Shown here in pieces: positions 1-8,134 of a stretch of 64,000 nt of DNA. Each line of letters starts with the position of its first letter. Within the stretch, counting starts at the first letter, position 1. This DNA comes from Colwellia sp. (GTDB lineage: Bacteria; Pseudomonadota; Gammaproteobacteria; Enterobacterales; Alteromonadaceae), in the NCBI GenBank assembly GCA_022969175.1, contig JALJPB010000011.1, positions 1 to 64,000 on the forward strand, in the 5' to 3' direction. Below the pieces are notes generated by a model. The model was not told where the DNA came from, ran no database searches, and saw only the letters and a list, made by a program, of their open reading frames with translations. A program made the translations under genes and the position numbers.

Positions 1-1
1 A

Positions 2-820
2 GAAATTGGTGGTATTTTAGTTTACCCACTAAACCACAAAAAAGGCCAACGCTACCCACTGATTATGTCGGTACATGGCGGCCCCGAAAGCCATGATAAA
101 AACGGCTGGTTAACAGCTTACTCTCGCCCTGGCCAACTTGGCGCAGCTAACGGCTACGCTGTTTTTTATCCAAACTATCGTGGTAGCACAGGTAAAGGTG
201 TTGACTACTCTAAATTGGGCCAAAACGATTACGCGGGTAAAGAGTTTGATGACTTGGTTGATTTAAAAGATCACTTAGTAAAAATTGGCTTAGTTGACGA
301 GAAAAGAGTGGGCATTACTGGTGGTTCATACGGCGGCTATGCTTCCGCTTGGGGCGCGACTAAATTATCAAAACACTTTGCCGCTAGTGTAATGTTTGTT
401 GGTATTTCTAACCAACTGTCTAAGTTTGGTACTACTGATATTTCAAACGAAATGCACCTTGTTCATGCGCGCTCTTATCCATGGGACAAATGGCAGTGGT
501 ACCTTGAACGCAGCCCTATTTACTGGGTTGAACAATCAAAAACACCTTTATTGATTATGCATGGTAAAGAGGATCCTCGTGTTCACCCAGCACAATCGAT
601 GGAATTGTACCGCTACATGAAAGTACGTGGTAAAACCGTGCGTTTAGTATATTACCCCGGTGAAGGCCACGGTAACCGTAAAGCGGCGGCAAAGTATGAT
701 TACAGCTTGCGTTTAATGCGTTGGATGGACCATTACCTGAAAAATGATGGTAAAGAAATGCCAGCTCACGAGCTACCTCATGCGGCTAACTTAAAAGCAC
801 AAAAACAAACTGACGAATAA
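2..820 (+). CDS. S9 family (prolyl oligopeptidase-type) serine peptidase, 3' part
   Basis: The gene enters from the left edge: the frame is open from base 2, before the first internal ATG at 65, so this is the C-terminal part of a longer protein. It is the alpha/beta-hydrolase catalytic domain of a prolyl oligopeptidase-type S9 peptidase. The nucleophile Ser lies in GGSYGGYAS (codon near 326-328), the acid Asp in HGKEDPRVHP and the His in GEGHGNRK. The oxyanion motif HGGP is near base 76. The last ~25 residues are polar and dispensable-looking. Family members cleave short peptides; a secreted or periplasmic location is likely but the N-terminus is outside the window. A strong terminator follows at once. 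Confidence 0.9.
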   Translation, partial: EIGGILVYPLNHKKGQRYPLIMSVHGGPESHDKNGWLTAYSRPGQLGAANGYAVFYPNYRGSTGKGVDYSKLGQNDYAGKEFDDLVDLKDHLVKIGLVDEKRVGITGGSYGGYASAWGATKLSKHFAASVMFVGISNQLSKFGTTDISNEMHLVHARSYPWDKWQWYLERSPIYWVEQSKTPLLIMHGKEDPRVHPAQSMELYRYMKVRGKTVRLVYYPGEGHGNRKAAAKYDYSLRLMRWMDHYLKNDGKEMPAHELPHAANLKAQKQTDE

Positions 821-858
821 TTTAATACTGATTCTCAGTTAGAATAACGCCAATAGGT

Positions 859-887
859 AAAAGCAGCTTTTTAAAGCTGCTTTTTTA
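859..887 (+). terminator. Rho-independent terminator after the S9 peptidase gene
   Basis: Inverted repeat AAGCAGCTTT / AAGCTGCTT with a short loop, followed by a run of six T on the plus strand, about 40 bases after the stop codon at 820. Confidence 0.85.
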
Positions 888-1061
888 TTATTAATTGAAA
901 TAAATAACCATATTTACTTACCTATGATACAAAACAGACACTAAGATTATTTCCTCGCTAAATAATATGCTGGGTAATATGAGGTTTGTTTCTATAAAGT
1001 AATTGACCATAAATGATTAGCTCTTAAACCTCCCTCCTACTACGAAAAACTTCATCTTTCA

Positions 1062-1089
1062 TTGACATTGATCAATAAAGGTTTACAAT
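1062..1089 (+). promoter_or_regulatory. Sigma-70-like promoter overlapping an FNR-like box
   Basis: TTGACA (1062-1067) and TACAAT (1084-1089) are separated by 16 bases, a good sigma-70 match. The -35 element is part of TTGAC-ATTG-ATCAA (1062-1075), which differs from the FNR consensus TTGAT-N4-ATCAA at one base. That fits an oxygen-responsive bd oxidase locus. The overlap with the -35 box would suit repression or a second promoter. Inferred from sequence only. Confidence 0.55.
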
Positions 1090-1110
1090 TTTCAGAAATT
1101 ACTGAAAATT
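1087..1110. promoter_or_regulatory. Perfect 9-bp dyad, candidate operator of the GbsR-like regulator
   Basis: AATTTTCAG and CTGAAAATT are exact reverse complements separated by 6 bases. The dyad overlaps the predicted -10 and start region and lies just before the regulator ATG at 1127, where an autoregulatory operator would be expected. Confidence 0.45.
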
Positions 1111-1126
1111 CAATAAAGACTGAAAC

Positions 1127-1669
1127 ATGACTATTACACCAATGCAACAATCTCTCATTTCTCACTTTGGTGAAATGGGTTCTCGCTGGGGTTTAAACCG
1201 AACTTTAGGCCAAATGTATGCGGTAATTGTACTGACTGAAAATCCCTTAAATGCCGATCAAATTAGTGAAGCGCTATTAATATCACGTTCTAATGTCAGT
1301 ATGGGCTTGAAAGAATTGAAGTCTTGGAACTTAATCAAACTTCAGCATATTCCTGGCGATCGAAAAGAATACTTTTCTGCTCCAAAAGATATCTGGGAAA
1401 TCGCACGAACGTTAATCATAGAACGTAGAAAACGTGAATTAGACCCTACCTTAACTTCTTTTCGGGATGCCTTGTTGCAAGAGCCAGCCAATGAAAGCGA
1501 TATATATACCCAACGTCGAGTCCAAGAGATGCATGATCTAATGGAAATGGTCACCATTTGGAGTATCGAATTACAAAATATGTCATCAGATAAAGTATCT
1601 ACTTTACTAAAACTCGGATCGGGTATTAGCAAGATAATAGATGCCAAAGAAAAGTTTCTTAAAAAATAA
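1127..1669 (+). CDS. GbsR/MarR family transcriptional regulator
   Basis: A 180-residue protein with a winged helix-turn-helix in its first half: roughly residues 40-70 cover ADQISEALLISRSNVSMGLKEL, written here only by its key spans (LISRSNVS recognition helix), and the wing contains GDRKEYF. The C-terminal half is helical, as in GbsR relatives that sense small ligands or stress. It is followed after 18 bases by cydA in the same direction, so it probably belongs to and controls the cytochrome bd operon. Regulators of this family next to cydAB are common in marine gammaproteobacteria (established association; its ligand is unknown). ATG at 1127 gives the full domain. Confidence 0.85.
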   Translation: MTITPMQQSLISHFGEMGSRWGLNRTLGQMYAVIVLTENPLNADQISEALLISRSNVSMGLKELKSWNLIKLQHIPGDRKEYFSAPKDIWEIARTLIIERRKRELDPTLTSFRDALLQEPANESDIYTQRRVQEMHDLMEMVTIWSIELQNMSSDKVSTLLKLGSGISKIIDAKEKFLKK

Positions 1670-1687
1670 CAGTGGAGTGTTGTCCCT

Positions 1688-3091
1688 ATGTTAGATCTTG
1701 TCGCGAGTCCTAACGATTTAAGCTTTATGCTTTCCCGAATTCAATTTGCCGTGAATATCAGTTTTCACATTCTTTTTCCTACTATTAATATCGCCCTTTG
1801 TTGGATGTTGTTGTTTTTCAAAATACGATATAACCAAACTCAAGACGAAACCTGGATGCGTATTTACCGCTTTTGGGTACGAATATTTGCTTTAAGCTTT
1901 GCCTTAGGCGTAGTTACTGGCATTACCATGTCTTTTCAATTTGGTACCAATTGGCCTGGATATATGGAAACCGTTGGTAATATTGCCGGGCCTCTCTTGG
2001 GTTATGAAGTGCTAACCGCCTTCTTCTTAGAAGCCTCCTTTTTATCTATTATGTTATTTGGACTCGGACGGGTATCAAACCGTGTACATACCATAGCAAC
2101 AGGTTTAGTAACTTTTGGCACCAGTTTATCAGCTTTTTGGATCATAGCCTTAGATTCATGGATGCAGACTCCACAAGGCTTCGAGATGATTGATGGTGTT
2201 GCTTATGTAACTGATTGGATAGCAGTTATATTTAACCCTTCTATGCCCTATCGAGTTACGCATATGCTAATAGCATCAGGGTTAACAGCGTCCTTTTTTA
2301 TGGCAGGTATCTCCGCCTATCGAATTTTCAAAGGTGATAATAAATCAACTGCGAAAGTAGCCCTGAGTTTTGCGGTAACCGTCGCTGCCCTTTTAATCCC
2401 CTTACAAATCTTTGTCGGTGATTTACATGGACTCAATACCTTAAAATATCAACCCGCCAAAGTTGCGGCAATGGAAGGTGCTTGGCATACCGAAAAAGGC
2501 TTACCTTTGGTTTTATTTGCACTACCTGATGAAAAAGAGCGAAAAAATCACTTTGAAATTGCCATACCTAATGTCGCCAGTTTTATTTTAACCCATGATT
2601 TAAATGGAGAAGTAAAAGGCTTAAATGAATTTATCGGTGAACACCCTCCCGTAGCACCTGTTTTTTTCAGTTTTCGCATCATGATTGGCGTCGGCATGTT
2701 AATGCTACTGACTTCATGGTTAGGCTGTTACTTCTTTGTCTATAAAAAACAATATCCTACTTGGTTATTGAAAGGCACCATTGTAATGACTTTTTCGGGT
2801 TGGGTAGCCACCCTAGCAGGCTGGTATGTAACTGAAATTGGTCGACAGCCATACTTGGTTAGTGGTTTATTAAGAACCAGAGATGCGGTGACTGCCACCC
2901 CGCCTGAACATATTGCAATATCCTTAGCGATTTATTCTATTGTTTATGCCTTTCTGCTCTTTGCCTACATTCGAACCTTGTTTGTTATGGCGCACAGAGC
3001 GATTAAATTAGAGCAACAAGATCTGAGCTTAAATGATATGCAAGATGACCAACTTTTAGCTGCTCCCCTTAACAACCTGACAAGGAAATAA
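1688..3091 (+). CDS. cydA: Cytochrome bd (CioA-type) ubiquinol oxidase subunit I
   Basis: Subunit I of the quinol oxidase that reduces O2 to water in the inner membrane using hemes b558, b595 and d. The 467-residue length and short Q-loop (about residues 254-325, beginning KYQPAKVAAMEG) put it in the CioA or short-loop class, not the long-loop E. coli CydA class. Expected heme ligands are present: His27 in the first helix, His192 in RVTHMLIAS and Met332 in FRIMIGVG. The GRQP motif is at residues 385-388. cydB starts 2 bases after the stop. CioA-type enzymes are often cyanide-insensitive, but that property is inferred here. cioA is an equally good name. Confidence 0.95.
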   Translation: MLDLVASPNDLSFMLSRIQFAVNISFHILFPTINIALCWMLLFFKIRYNQTQDETWMRIYRFWVRIFALSFALGVVTGITMSFQFGTNWPGYMETVGNIAGPLLGYEVLTAFFLEASFLSIMLFGLGRVSNRVHTIATGLVTFGTSLSAFWIIALDSWMQTPQGFEMIDGVAYVTDWIAVIFNPSMPYRVTHMLIASGLTASFFMAGISAYRIFKGDNKSTAKVALSFAVTVAALLIPLQIFVGDLHGLNTLKYQPAKVAAMEGAWHTEKGLPLVLFALPDEKERKNHFEIAIPNVASFILTHDLNGEVKGLNEFIGEHPPVAPVFFSFRIMIGVGMLMLLTSWLGCYFFVYKKQYPTWLLKGTIVMTFSGWVATLAGWYVTEIGRQPYLVSGLLRTRDAVTATPPEHIAISLAIYSIVYAFLLFAYIRTLFVMAHRAIKLEQQDLSLNDMQDDQLLAAPLNNLTRK

Positions 3092-3093
3092 TC

Positions 3094-4095
3094 ATGTTAA
3101 TTCCCGAAAATGATTGGTTACCTGCTGTTTTTCTTGGCTTAATGGCATTTTCTTTTCTGGTTTACGCTATTTTGGATGGCTATGACTTAGGAGTTGGAGT
3201 GTTACTACCACGGGATAGTCAAGCCCATCGCGATACCATGATTTATTCTATTGGCCCCTTTTGGGATGCCAATGAAACCTGGTTAGTGATGGCTATTGGT
3301 TTATTACTGATTGCTTTTCCTAGTGCCCACTCCCTTATTTTACAAGCACTTTATTTACCGACCGCTTTAATGTTAGTCGGTTTAATTCTGCGCGGCGTAT
3401 CATTTGATTTTAGGACTAAAGCTCCCAGTAAAGACAAAAGTAAATGGGACTTTGCTTTTAAATTTGGCTCGATATTGGCCACTCTGAGCCAAGGCTATAT
3501 GTTAGGACGCTACGTTACGGGCTTCGAAGACTCATATTTTAGCTATAGTTTTTCGGTATTAGCCAGTATTTGTGTCACCGCTGGTTACAGCTTTATCGGT
3601 GCTGCTTGGTTGGTCATGAGAACAGAAGGAGAGCTACAAATTAGAGCTGCGCTCTGGGCTAAGTCTTGTAATATTTTGATGGCAATCGGTATTGTCGCAG
3701 TGTGCTTGACCAATTTAGTATTTAATCAAGCTATCATGGAGAAGTGGTTAAGCTTTCCACAAGTATTTGTCTTGATCCCCATCAGCTTCTTATTTGCTTT
3801 TTTATTCACCACCATTCATATCTACTTAACTAAGGTGCCGATGAAAGACGATATTGGTTGCTGGTACCCTTTTGCCTGTGCCACGGTAATTTTTATTCTT
3901 TGTTTTCTCGGTTTAGCCTATAGTTTTTATCCTTATATTGTCTGGCAAAAAATAACGATATGGGAGGCGGCTAGCGCACGTAATTCATTAATGTTTATAT
4001 TTATCGGAGTGGTTGTGGTGCTACCCACCATTATTGGCTATACCATTTTTTCTTACCGGGTATTTTGGGGGAAAACAACAAAGCTTAATTATTAG
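3094..4095 (+). CDS. cydB: Cytochrome bd ubiquinol oxidase subunit II
   Basis: A polytopic membrane protein of 333 residues with the usual CydB features: DGYDLGVG near residues 28-35, then GPFWDANETWLV around residues 54-65, and about eight to nine hydrophobic helices. It pairs with subunit I to stabilise the heme site. The ATG lies 2 bases after the cydA stop, so the two are translated together. No cydX-like small gene follows; that is usual for short Q-loop oxidases. The gene ends at 4095, and minus-strand genes converge on it. Confidence 0.95.
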   Translation: MLIPENDWLPAVFLGLMAFSFLVYAILDGYDLGVGVLLPRDSQAHRDTMIYSIGPFWDANETWLVMAIGLLLIAFPSAHSLILQALYLPTALMLVGLILRGVSFDFRTKAPSKDKSKWDFAFKFGSILATLSQGYMLGRYVTGFEDSYFSYSFSVLASICVTAGYSFIGAAWLVMRTEGELQIRAALWAKSCNILMAIGIVAVCLTNLVFNQAIMEKWLSFPQVFVLIPISFLFAFLFTTIHIYLTKVPMKDDIGCWYPFACATVIFILCFLGLAYSFYPYIVWQKITIWEAASARNSLMFIFIGVVVVLPTIIGYTIFSYRVFWGKTTKLNY

Positions 4096-4216
4096 TATCT
4101 GTGCCCCTTCGATATTAAATATTGGACTCAAAAGGCAATCTCGTATAATTATTTTTCCAAAATAGATATGCGAGATCCTCTCTGACTTATAATTAGAATA
4201 ATTGTGTACTTCAATC

Positions 4217-4528
4217 TTACGATTTCCTTTCATTGACAATACTTTCAATTTTTAATGCTAGCTCTACATCAAGGTCGGTAACCTCTCCGTTTACATGACG
4301 GTATAAATCAATTATTACCACTTTATAAGAATTGAACCAGTCTGGATGATGGTTCATTGATTCAGCTTCAAAAGCAATACGTGTCATAAACCCGAATGCC
4401 TCTTTAAAATTTTTAAAGCTAAATTCTTTATGAAGTTTATTATTTTTTAATTGCCAACCAGGAAGTTTTATTAAAGCTTTGTTTATATCATCAATAGATA
4501 GGCTATTGGCAATGGGTTGCTTATTCAT
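4217..4528 (-). CDS. 4a-hydroxytetrahydrobiopterin dehydratase (pterin-4a-carbinolamine dehydratase) family
   Basis: A protein of 103 residues matching the PCD/DCoH family, which dehydrates the carbinolamine made by aromatic amino-acid hydroxylases. The active-site pattern is visible: NHHPDWF at residues 59-65 (His60, His61) and a third His at 78 in LYRHVNG, followed by DLDVELA. Phenylalanine hydroxylase is not in the window, so a link to that pathway cannot be shown. The gene lies 8 bases after the VOC gene at 4537-4920 with no attC-like palindrome between them. It is the last gene before the cydAB backbone, so the two may be a two-gene terminal cassette or may already be chromosomal. Confidence 0.85.
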   Translation of the reverse strand: MNKQPIANSLSIDDINKALIKLPGWQLKNNKLHKEFSFKNFKEAFGFMTRIAFEAESMNHHPDWFNSYKVVIIDLYRHVNGEVTDLDVELALKIESIVNERKS

Positions 4529-4536
4529 CTTATTGT

Positions 4537-4920
4537 TTACACATGTTGATCTATCAGAATTGAATTACCATCAGGGTCTTTAACAGAGAAGCTCGAAGGG
4601 CCACTTTCGCCGTTAATAGACTTTTGTATTATATCGACGCCTTGAGTCTCAAACTCTTTCAAAAGCTGACGAACATCAGTATACGACTCTAATGTTTGAC
4701 AATCTTTATCCCAACCAGGATTGAAAGTCATGATATTCCCTGCAAACATTCCTTGAAATAAACCGATAGTATGGTCACCATTTTTGAGTATTAACCAATT
4801 TTGAGATTGATCGCCACCCACTATCTCGAAAGCCAATTTTTGATAAAAGACTTTCGACTCTTCGATATCACTAACCGATAAACTTACTGAAAATGCACCT
4901 AATTCCATTTTATACTCCAT
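4537..4920 (-). CDS. VOC family (glyoxalase/bleomycin-resistance fold) protein
   Basis: A protein of 127 residues with the paired beta-alpha-beta-beta-beta units of the vicinal oxygen chelate fold. The first unit starts LGAFSVSLSVSDIEESKVFYQKL (key: SVSDIEESKVFY) and the second ends FSVKDPDGNSILI. It lacks the usual first metal His, so the catalytic activity is uncertain. Many such proteins are stand-alone binding or detoxifying proteins. The ATG at 4920 lies about 14 bases downstream of a degenerate attC-like half site (4934-4957), the same arrangement seen for the cassette genes to the right. Confidence 0.8.
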   Translation of the reverse strand: MEYKMELGAFSVSLSVSDIEESKVFYQKLAFEIVGGDQSQNWLILKNGDHTIGLFQGMFAGNIMTFNPGWDKDCQTLESYTDVRQLLKEFETQGVDIIQKSINGESGPSSFSVKDPDGNSILIDQHV

Positions 4921-4933
4921 AATTTGATTACAA

Positions 4934-5003
4934 CATTAACGCCTTGTTAACCGCTTGTATGGCGAATTATTAGTCCATGTACCTAAATTTTCGTTATTAA
5001 ACC
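4934..5003 (-). repeat. Degenerate attC-like (half) site
   Basis: TAACGCCTTGTTAACCGCTT at 4936-4955 resembles the R'/L' end of the attC sites further right, and it sits just upstream of the VOC start as they do. The distal half is weak and the central stem is missing. With the complete site at 5055 it would delimit a cassette of about 120 bases without a gene. Confidence 0.35.
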
Positions 5004-5054
5004 TGATTAACTTTATTCTCGTTATATTAAGTAATAGCAGGTCGACAGGTATTC

Positions 5055-5154
5055 GTCTAACGCTTGCATAAGCTGAAAATTATAGTTGGCAAAAATGTTT
5101 GATAAATGAAAAACAGCCAAGTGTAATTTTTACCGCTTTAAAGGCTTGTTAAGG
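5055..5154 (-). repeat. attC-like site A (alpha/beta hydrolase cassette)
   Basis: Begins GTCTAACGCTTG and ends CTTGTTAAGG on the plus strand, with a central pair AGTTGGC / GCCAA. The last bases overlap the stop codon of the hydrolase gene (5149-5151). Read on the minus strand the R' box is GTTAGAC, matching GTTRRRY. Confidence 0.7.
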
Positions 5155-6258
5155 CTTTTGTCGATACTGCTCGATAAATGCAATCACTTCATTTTGTAAC
5201 AGTTGAATATCGGCGTATTCTGCGCCATGCCTTGATTTTTCTAACACAACTAATCTTTTGTCTGAATCAGGTGTGCTGATTGTAGCCAAGATATGTTGAC
5301 CAACTTCAACGGGAGCAATTAAGTCATGCCGACCATATAAAAGCAAAGTTGGAATTTCAATCCGGTGAATTTTGTTTTCCATTGTATTGTTTGTAGCTAC
5401 CCAGTGCATAAACTTACTTGCTGATATAGTTTTCTTGTTATTGGAAGAATATGCCCAACCGTTGAATGACGAAAATACGGAAGCCTTAACTGAAGTATAT
5501 ATTCTATCAAATATGCTTCCAGCCACCTTCATTTCAGCATGAATATATTGATAATGTAGTCCAAAATCAGTCAAGTCAGTTAAATCTTCACGACTTGAAT
5601 AGAATTTAATTTTTTCTAAAAGGTTTACATCTTCACTATGACTTTTTTTATTTAAACTAGTTAACATTTTTTCACGCGAAATAGTAAATACCATTTGCTG
5701 AGCATGATTACCCTTATACCCTATATAGCCATTAATTTTATTTTGATTAGATTGCCATGAAGAAGAGGAAGATAAGTAGTTGGTTGCGACAAAATGCCCC
5801 CAACTTTGTCCAATTAAAAAGGTACTATTTATCGTATATCGATTATTAAGCTCATCAATTACTGCTGATAAATCATCGCCAAAATCGTTTGGAATACTAT
5901 CATTAGGATCGGCATTACCTTCCGACAAACCTGATACACTCTGATCCCAATAAACAACTGCGTATTCTTTTTCCAATATTTTTATTGGCGACTTGTGTCC
6001 ATATTGAGCGTTAGCAGGATTTACTTCCATGATGGACTCTAGCGTGCCACTACTTCCCGGCCCACCGTGATTAAATATAACAAAAACACCAGAGTCGATA
6101 TTACCCTTAACCCAAACTGGCATCTTTGCGTTATTCCTTGTAACCCAAAACTCATTTTTATCTGGGAACCAAAGTACTGTTGATAAAAAAAATGACAATA
6201 TTAGTAGGCATGCTATCAATAAATATTTGGTGAGCTTTCGCACTTTACTTTTATTCAC
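5149..6258 (-). CDS. Alpha/beta hydrolase, proline iminopeptidase-like (S33), membrane-anchored or exported
   Basis: A protein of 369 residues with one hydrophobic N-terminal segment (about 12-30), either a signal anchor or an uncleaved signal. The fold motifs are all visible: HGGPGSSG at 64-71 for the oxyanion hole, WDQ near 104-106, nucleophile Ser152 in GQSWGH, Asp312 in YGRHDLIAP and His344 in KSRHGAE. The WDQ and HGGPGSSG signatures are typical of proline iminopeptidase and related S33 hydrolases, so it may release N-terminal residues from peptides. The start is GTG at 6258 with GAGGG 8 bases upstream. Cassette cargo: attC-like site A follows at its stop. Confidence 0.8.
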   Translation of the reverse strand: MNKSKVRKLTKYLLIACLLILSFFLSTVLWFPDKNEFWVTRNNAKMPVWVKGNIDSGVFVIFNHGGPGSSGTLESIMEVNPANAQYGHKSPIKILEKEYAVVYWDQSVSGLSEGNADPNDSIPNDFGDDLSAVIDELNNRYTINSTFLIGQSWGHFVATNYLSSSSSWQSNQNKINGYIGYKGNHAQQMVFTISREKMLTSLNKKSHSEDVNLLEKIKFYSSREDLTDLTDFGLHYQYIHAEMKVAGSIFDRIYTSVKASVFSSFNGWAYSSNNKKTISASKFMHWVATNNTMENKIHRIEIPTLLLYGRHDLIAPVEVGQHILATISTPDSDKRLVVLEKSRHGAEYADIQLLQNEVIAFIEQYRQKP

Positions 6259-6294
6259 TTATAACCCTCATAGAATGCAAATGATACCTGCTAA

Positions 6295-6396
6295 CCCTAA
6301 CAGCCTCACTAAGAGGCAAATAATAGTTGGTTAATAAGCAAGGCAAGAGCATAAACCAACGGTTGTTTGTCCTTTTGAATGCATTCTAGTGTTTAC
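6295..6396 (-). repeat. attC-like site B
   Basis: CCCTAACAGCCTC on the left, central pair TAGTTGGTT / AACCAAC, then TTTGTCC and a weak right end near 6390. Unlike the other sites it lies about 200 bases from the stop of its presumed gene at 6596. Confidence 0.6.
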
Positions 6397-6595
6397 GGCT
6401 CTGATTTATCAATTGATTTTTTGTAACGAGAACAAAACCAAAACAATCAAAAGCTTAATAACAACAGACCTAAACCGTAACAAAAGTACCAATACTAATG
6501 AGATGTTCCATAAAAACATCCCTAATTGTTAACTAAACTCTGACTGATAATGCCTTCAAGCCTGCCAAATGTCTGGCCGCGAATTTTACGTCTTT
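6397..6595 (-). other. Non-coding 3' part of the first zincin cassette
   Basis: About 200 bases between the zincin stop and site B. It contains a small hairpin GATGTT / AACATC near 6500-6520. No ORF or second attC site is visible. Confidence 0.4.
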
Positions 6596-7507
6596 TTACA
6601 ATTTAACTGCGTTATTCAACTTTGCTTTCAGCTCCTCAGATAAATGGTTGTTAGCGAGTATCATAATTCCTTTAGGACCTAGATCTACCCACTTAATCAG
6701 ATTTTCATCATTTCCTTTCGCTTCTTTGACTAACCACAAGGCAACAGTCAAGGCACCCCATTTTTTATTAAATGGTCCCATTGATAAACCTTTCATAAGA
6801 ACATCCGCTTCATCATCTGTAGCATTTGTTAGTGAAACCATTCGTTCGACAAATACCGCTTCTAGTGACTTTAAAGTTTTTTCCGCATGTTCTGTAATAT
6901 GGCCATTATCATCTTTCCACTTATTTGATATCGAACGAAAATGACCAAATCCCTCTTTATAAGAACCATTCAATGCACGTTCTACATGATTGGTTAATTC
7001 ATAGGGATTTTGAATTTTCCAACGGTATTGTAGTAAGTGAGTATATTCATGGGCAAAAAAACGATCAATTCTATTTTTGTTTTTTACATCTTTTCCACTG
7101 CCATAGGACTTCACAAAAACACTTAAATTAAAAAACATTTTAGATGGATATTTTGTCGGATGGGCAAAAGCATCCATAAATCCTCTATTGCCAACTACGA
7201 CATACAGCCTTCTTGGTATTTCGGTTGTCGCATACGGCACTGCAATCTGGTCTAATTGTGTTTCCCATATGCTTATTCTAGAGGCTATTAAATCTGCCCA
7301 TTGCTGTTCTTTAATCGTCAGTTTTTTCTCGTTTTTCGAGCGTTTGTCTTTAGCCAGTAATTCACCATTCGAATCAAACTCGATCCAATCATCGGTTACG
7401 TAGCCAGATTTATTAACGCCATATTTCAAAGTAATTTTATTTTCTTCGGCTTTTGTACTGGAAGAGATTAAAACTAAAATTATTAATAACAATTGCATTG
7501 CTTTCAT
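6596..7507 (-). CDS. Secreted HExxH protein, putative zinc metallopeptidase (family not recognised)
   Basis: A protein of 303 residues with a cleavable-looking signal peptide (hydrophobic 5-15, cleavage near Ala20). The zinc-binding HEYTH motif is at residues 153-157 in FFAHEYTHLLQYRW, and Glu185 in YKEGFGHF, about 28 residues downstream, could be the third ligand of a gluzincin. The region from 95 to 130 (PRRLYVVVGN, FFNLSVFV) looks like the edge strands that precede the active helix in zincins. I cannot place it in a named family. It is the cargo of the site B cassette. Start ATG at 7507. Confidence 0.6.
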   Translation of the reverse strand: MKAMQLLLIILVLISSSTKAEENKITLKYGVNKSGYVTDDWIEFDSNGELLAKDKRSKNEKKLTIKEQQWADLIASRISIWETQLDQIAVPYATTEIPRRLYVVVGNRGFMDAFAHPTKYPSKMFFNLSVFVKSYGSGKDVKNKNRIDRFFAHEYTHLLQYRWKIQNPYELTNHVERALNGSYKEGFGHFRSISNKWKDDNGHITEHAEKTLKSLEAVFVERMVSLTNATDDEADVLMKGLSMGPFNKKWGALTVALWLVKEAKGNDENLIKWVDLGPKGIMILANNHLSEELKAKLNNAVKL

Positions 7508-7546
7508 TCTAAATACCTTTTCGAACTAATCGATTTAAGTGTTGGT

Positions 7547-7640
7547 TACCAACACCCATTTAAGGGGCTGATAAATGCTTGCTAAAATTATGCAGCGAAG
7601 CCGAGCAAATTACAGAGTTCGTTTGAACGCCATGTTATCA
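7547..7640 (-). repeat. attC-like site C (RidA cassette)
   Basis: Left end TACCAACACCC, right end GCCATGTTATCA, with a central pair GCTTGCT / GAGCAA. It is the most divergent site in stem sequence, but length, position and end boxes agree with the others. It ends 6 bases from the RidA stop. Confidence 0.5.
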
Positions 7641-7645
7641 GTACA

Positions 7646-7993
7646 TTAACGCACTGCTGTGACAGTTATTTCAATTAACACATCACCTTCAAGATCTACG
7701 CCTAAACAAGCTCTTTGTGGCCAGTCCTGAGGATTGTCACCAAACCATTCACACCAGACAGAATCCATTAACGATTTAGAATTCATATCAGCAATATAGA
7801 CTTGAGCTGAAACTATTCTAGTTTTATCGCTACCAAGCTCAACCAAATTATTTTGAATAGTATCTAGTGCTAATTTAGTTTGTGCTTTAATGTCCAAAGA
7901 AGTATCTGATGACGTAGCTACGGTCCACACTAGATCCCCGTATGCTGAAGATTTATTGCGTCCTTTATAGATGCCACATTTTCGTTCTATCAC
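7646..7993 (-). CDS. RidA/YjgF/YER057c/UK114 family protein
   Basis: A 115-residue member of the RidA family, whose best known members hydrolyse reactive enamine/imine intermediates made by PLP enzymes. Recognisable spans are YGDLVWTVATS (residues 18-28), the helix TKLALDTIQNNLVELGS (shortened here to its core ALDTIQNNL) and the C-terminal strand pattern PQRACLGVDL followed by VLIEITVTAV. The catalytic Arg of RidA proper would sit in QRACLGV (Arg at about 93). It could equally be a non-deaminase paralogue. GTG start at 7993 with CAGGA upstream. Cassette cargo between sites C and D. Confidence 0.8.
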   Translation of the reverse strand: MIERKCGIYKGRNKSSAYGDLVWTVATSSDTSLDIKAQTKLALDTIQNNLVELGSDKTRIVSAQVYIADMNSKSLMDSVWCEWFGDNPQDWPQRACLGVDLEGDVLIEITVTAVR

Positions 7994-8008
7994 TGAATTA
8001 TCCTGTAC

Positions 8009-8102
8009 TGTTAACGTCCACTTAAGCGGAATTTTAGTTGGCTAAAATGTTGAACACAGTGAAAGTAGTCAACTGAATTTTTGCCGTTCAAATTTCTTTT
8101 AT
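8009..8102 (-). repeat. attC-like site D
   Basis: TGTTAACGTCCACTTAAGCGG at the left end, central pair AGTTGGCT / AGTCAACT, right end near CTTTTAT. It lies about 30 bases from the stop of the second zincin gene. Confidence 0.65.
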
Positions 8103-8134
8103 GATTTTGTCAGATACCACCAAGGGCTATTAGT

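Larger units (their letters stand above)
888..1126. other. Non-coding leader of the gbsR-cydAB locus
   Basis: No gene is visible between the terminator and the regulator start. The right-hand end holds a promoter, an FNR-like site and a dyad, listed separately. Confidence 0.6.

Noticed and set aside
4096-4216. attC site or terminator after the pterin dehydratase gene
   Set aside because: Only a weak ATCTCG / CGAGAT pair; no GTTRRRY-type box and no long stem.
6648-7403. Three plus-strand ORFs opposite the first zincin cassette gene
   Set aside because: They mirror the minus-strand gene, have no ribosome sites and no recognisable domains.
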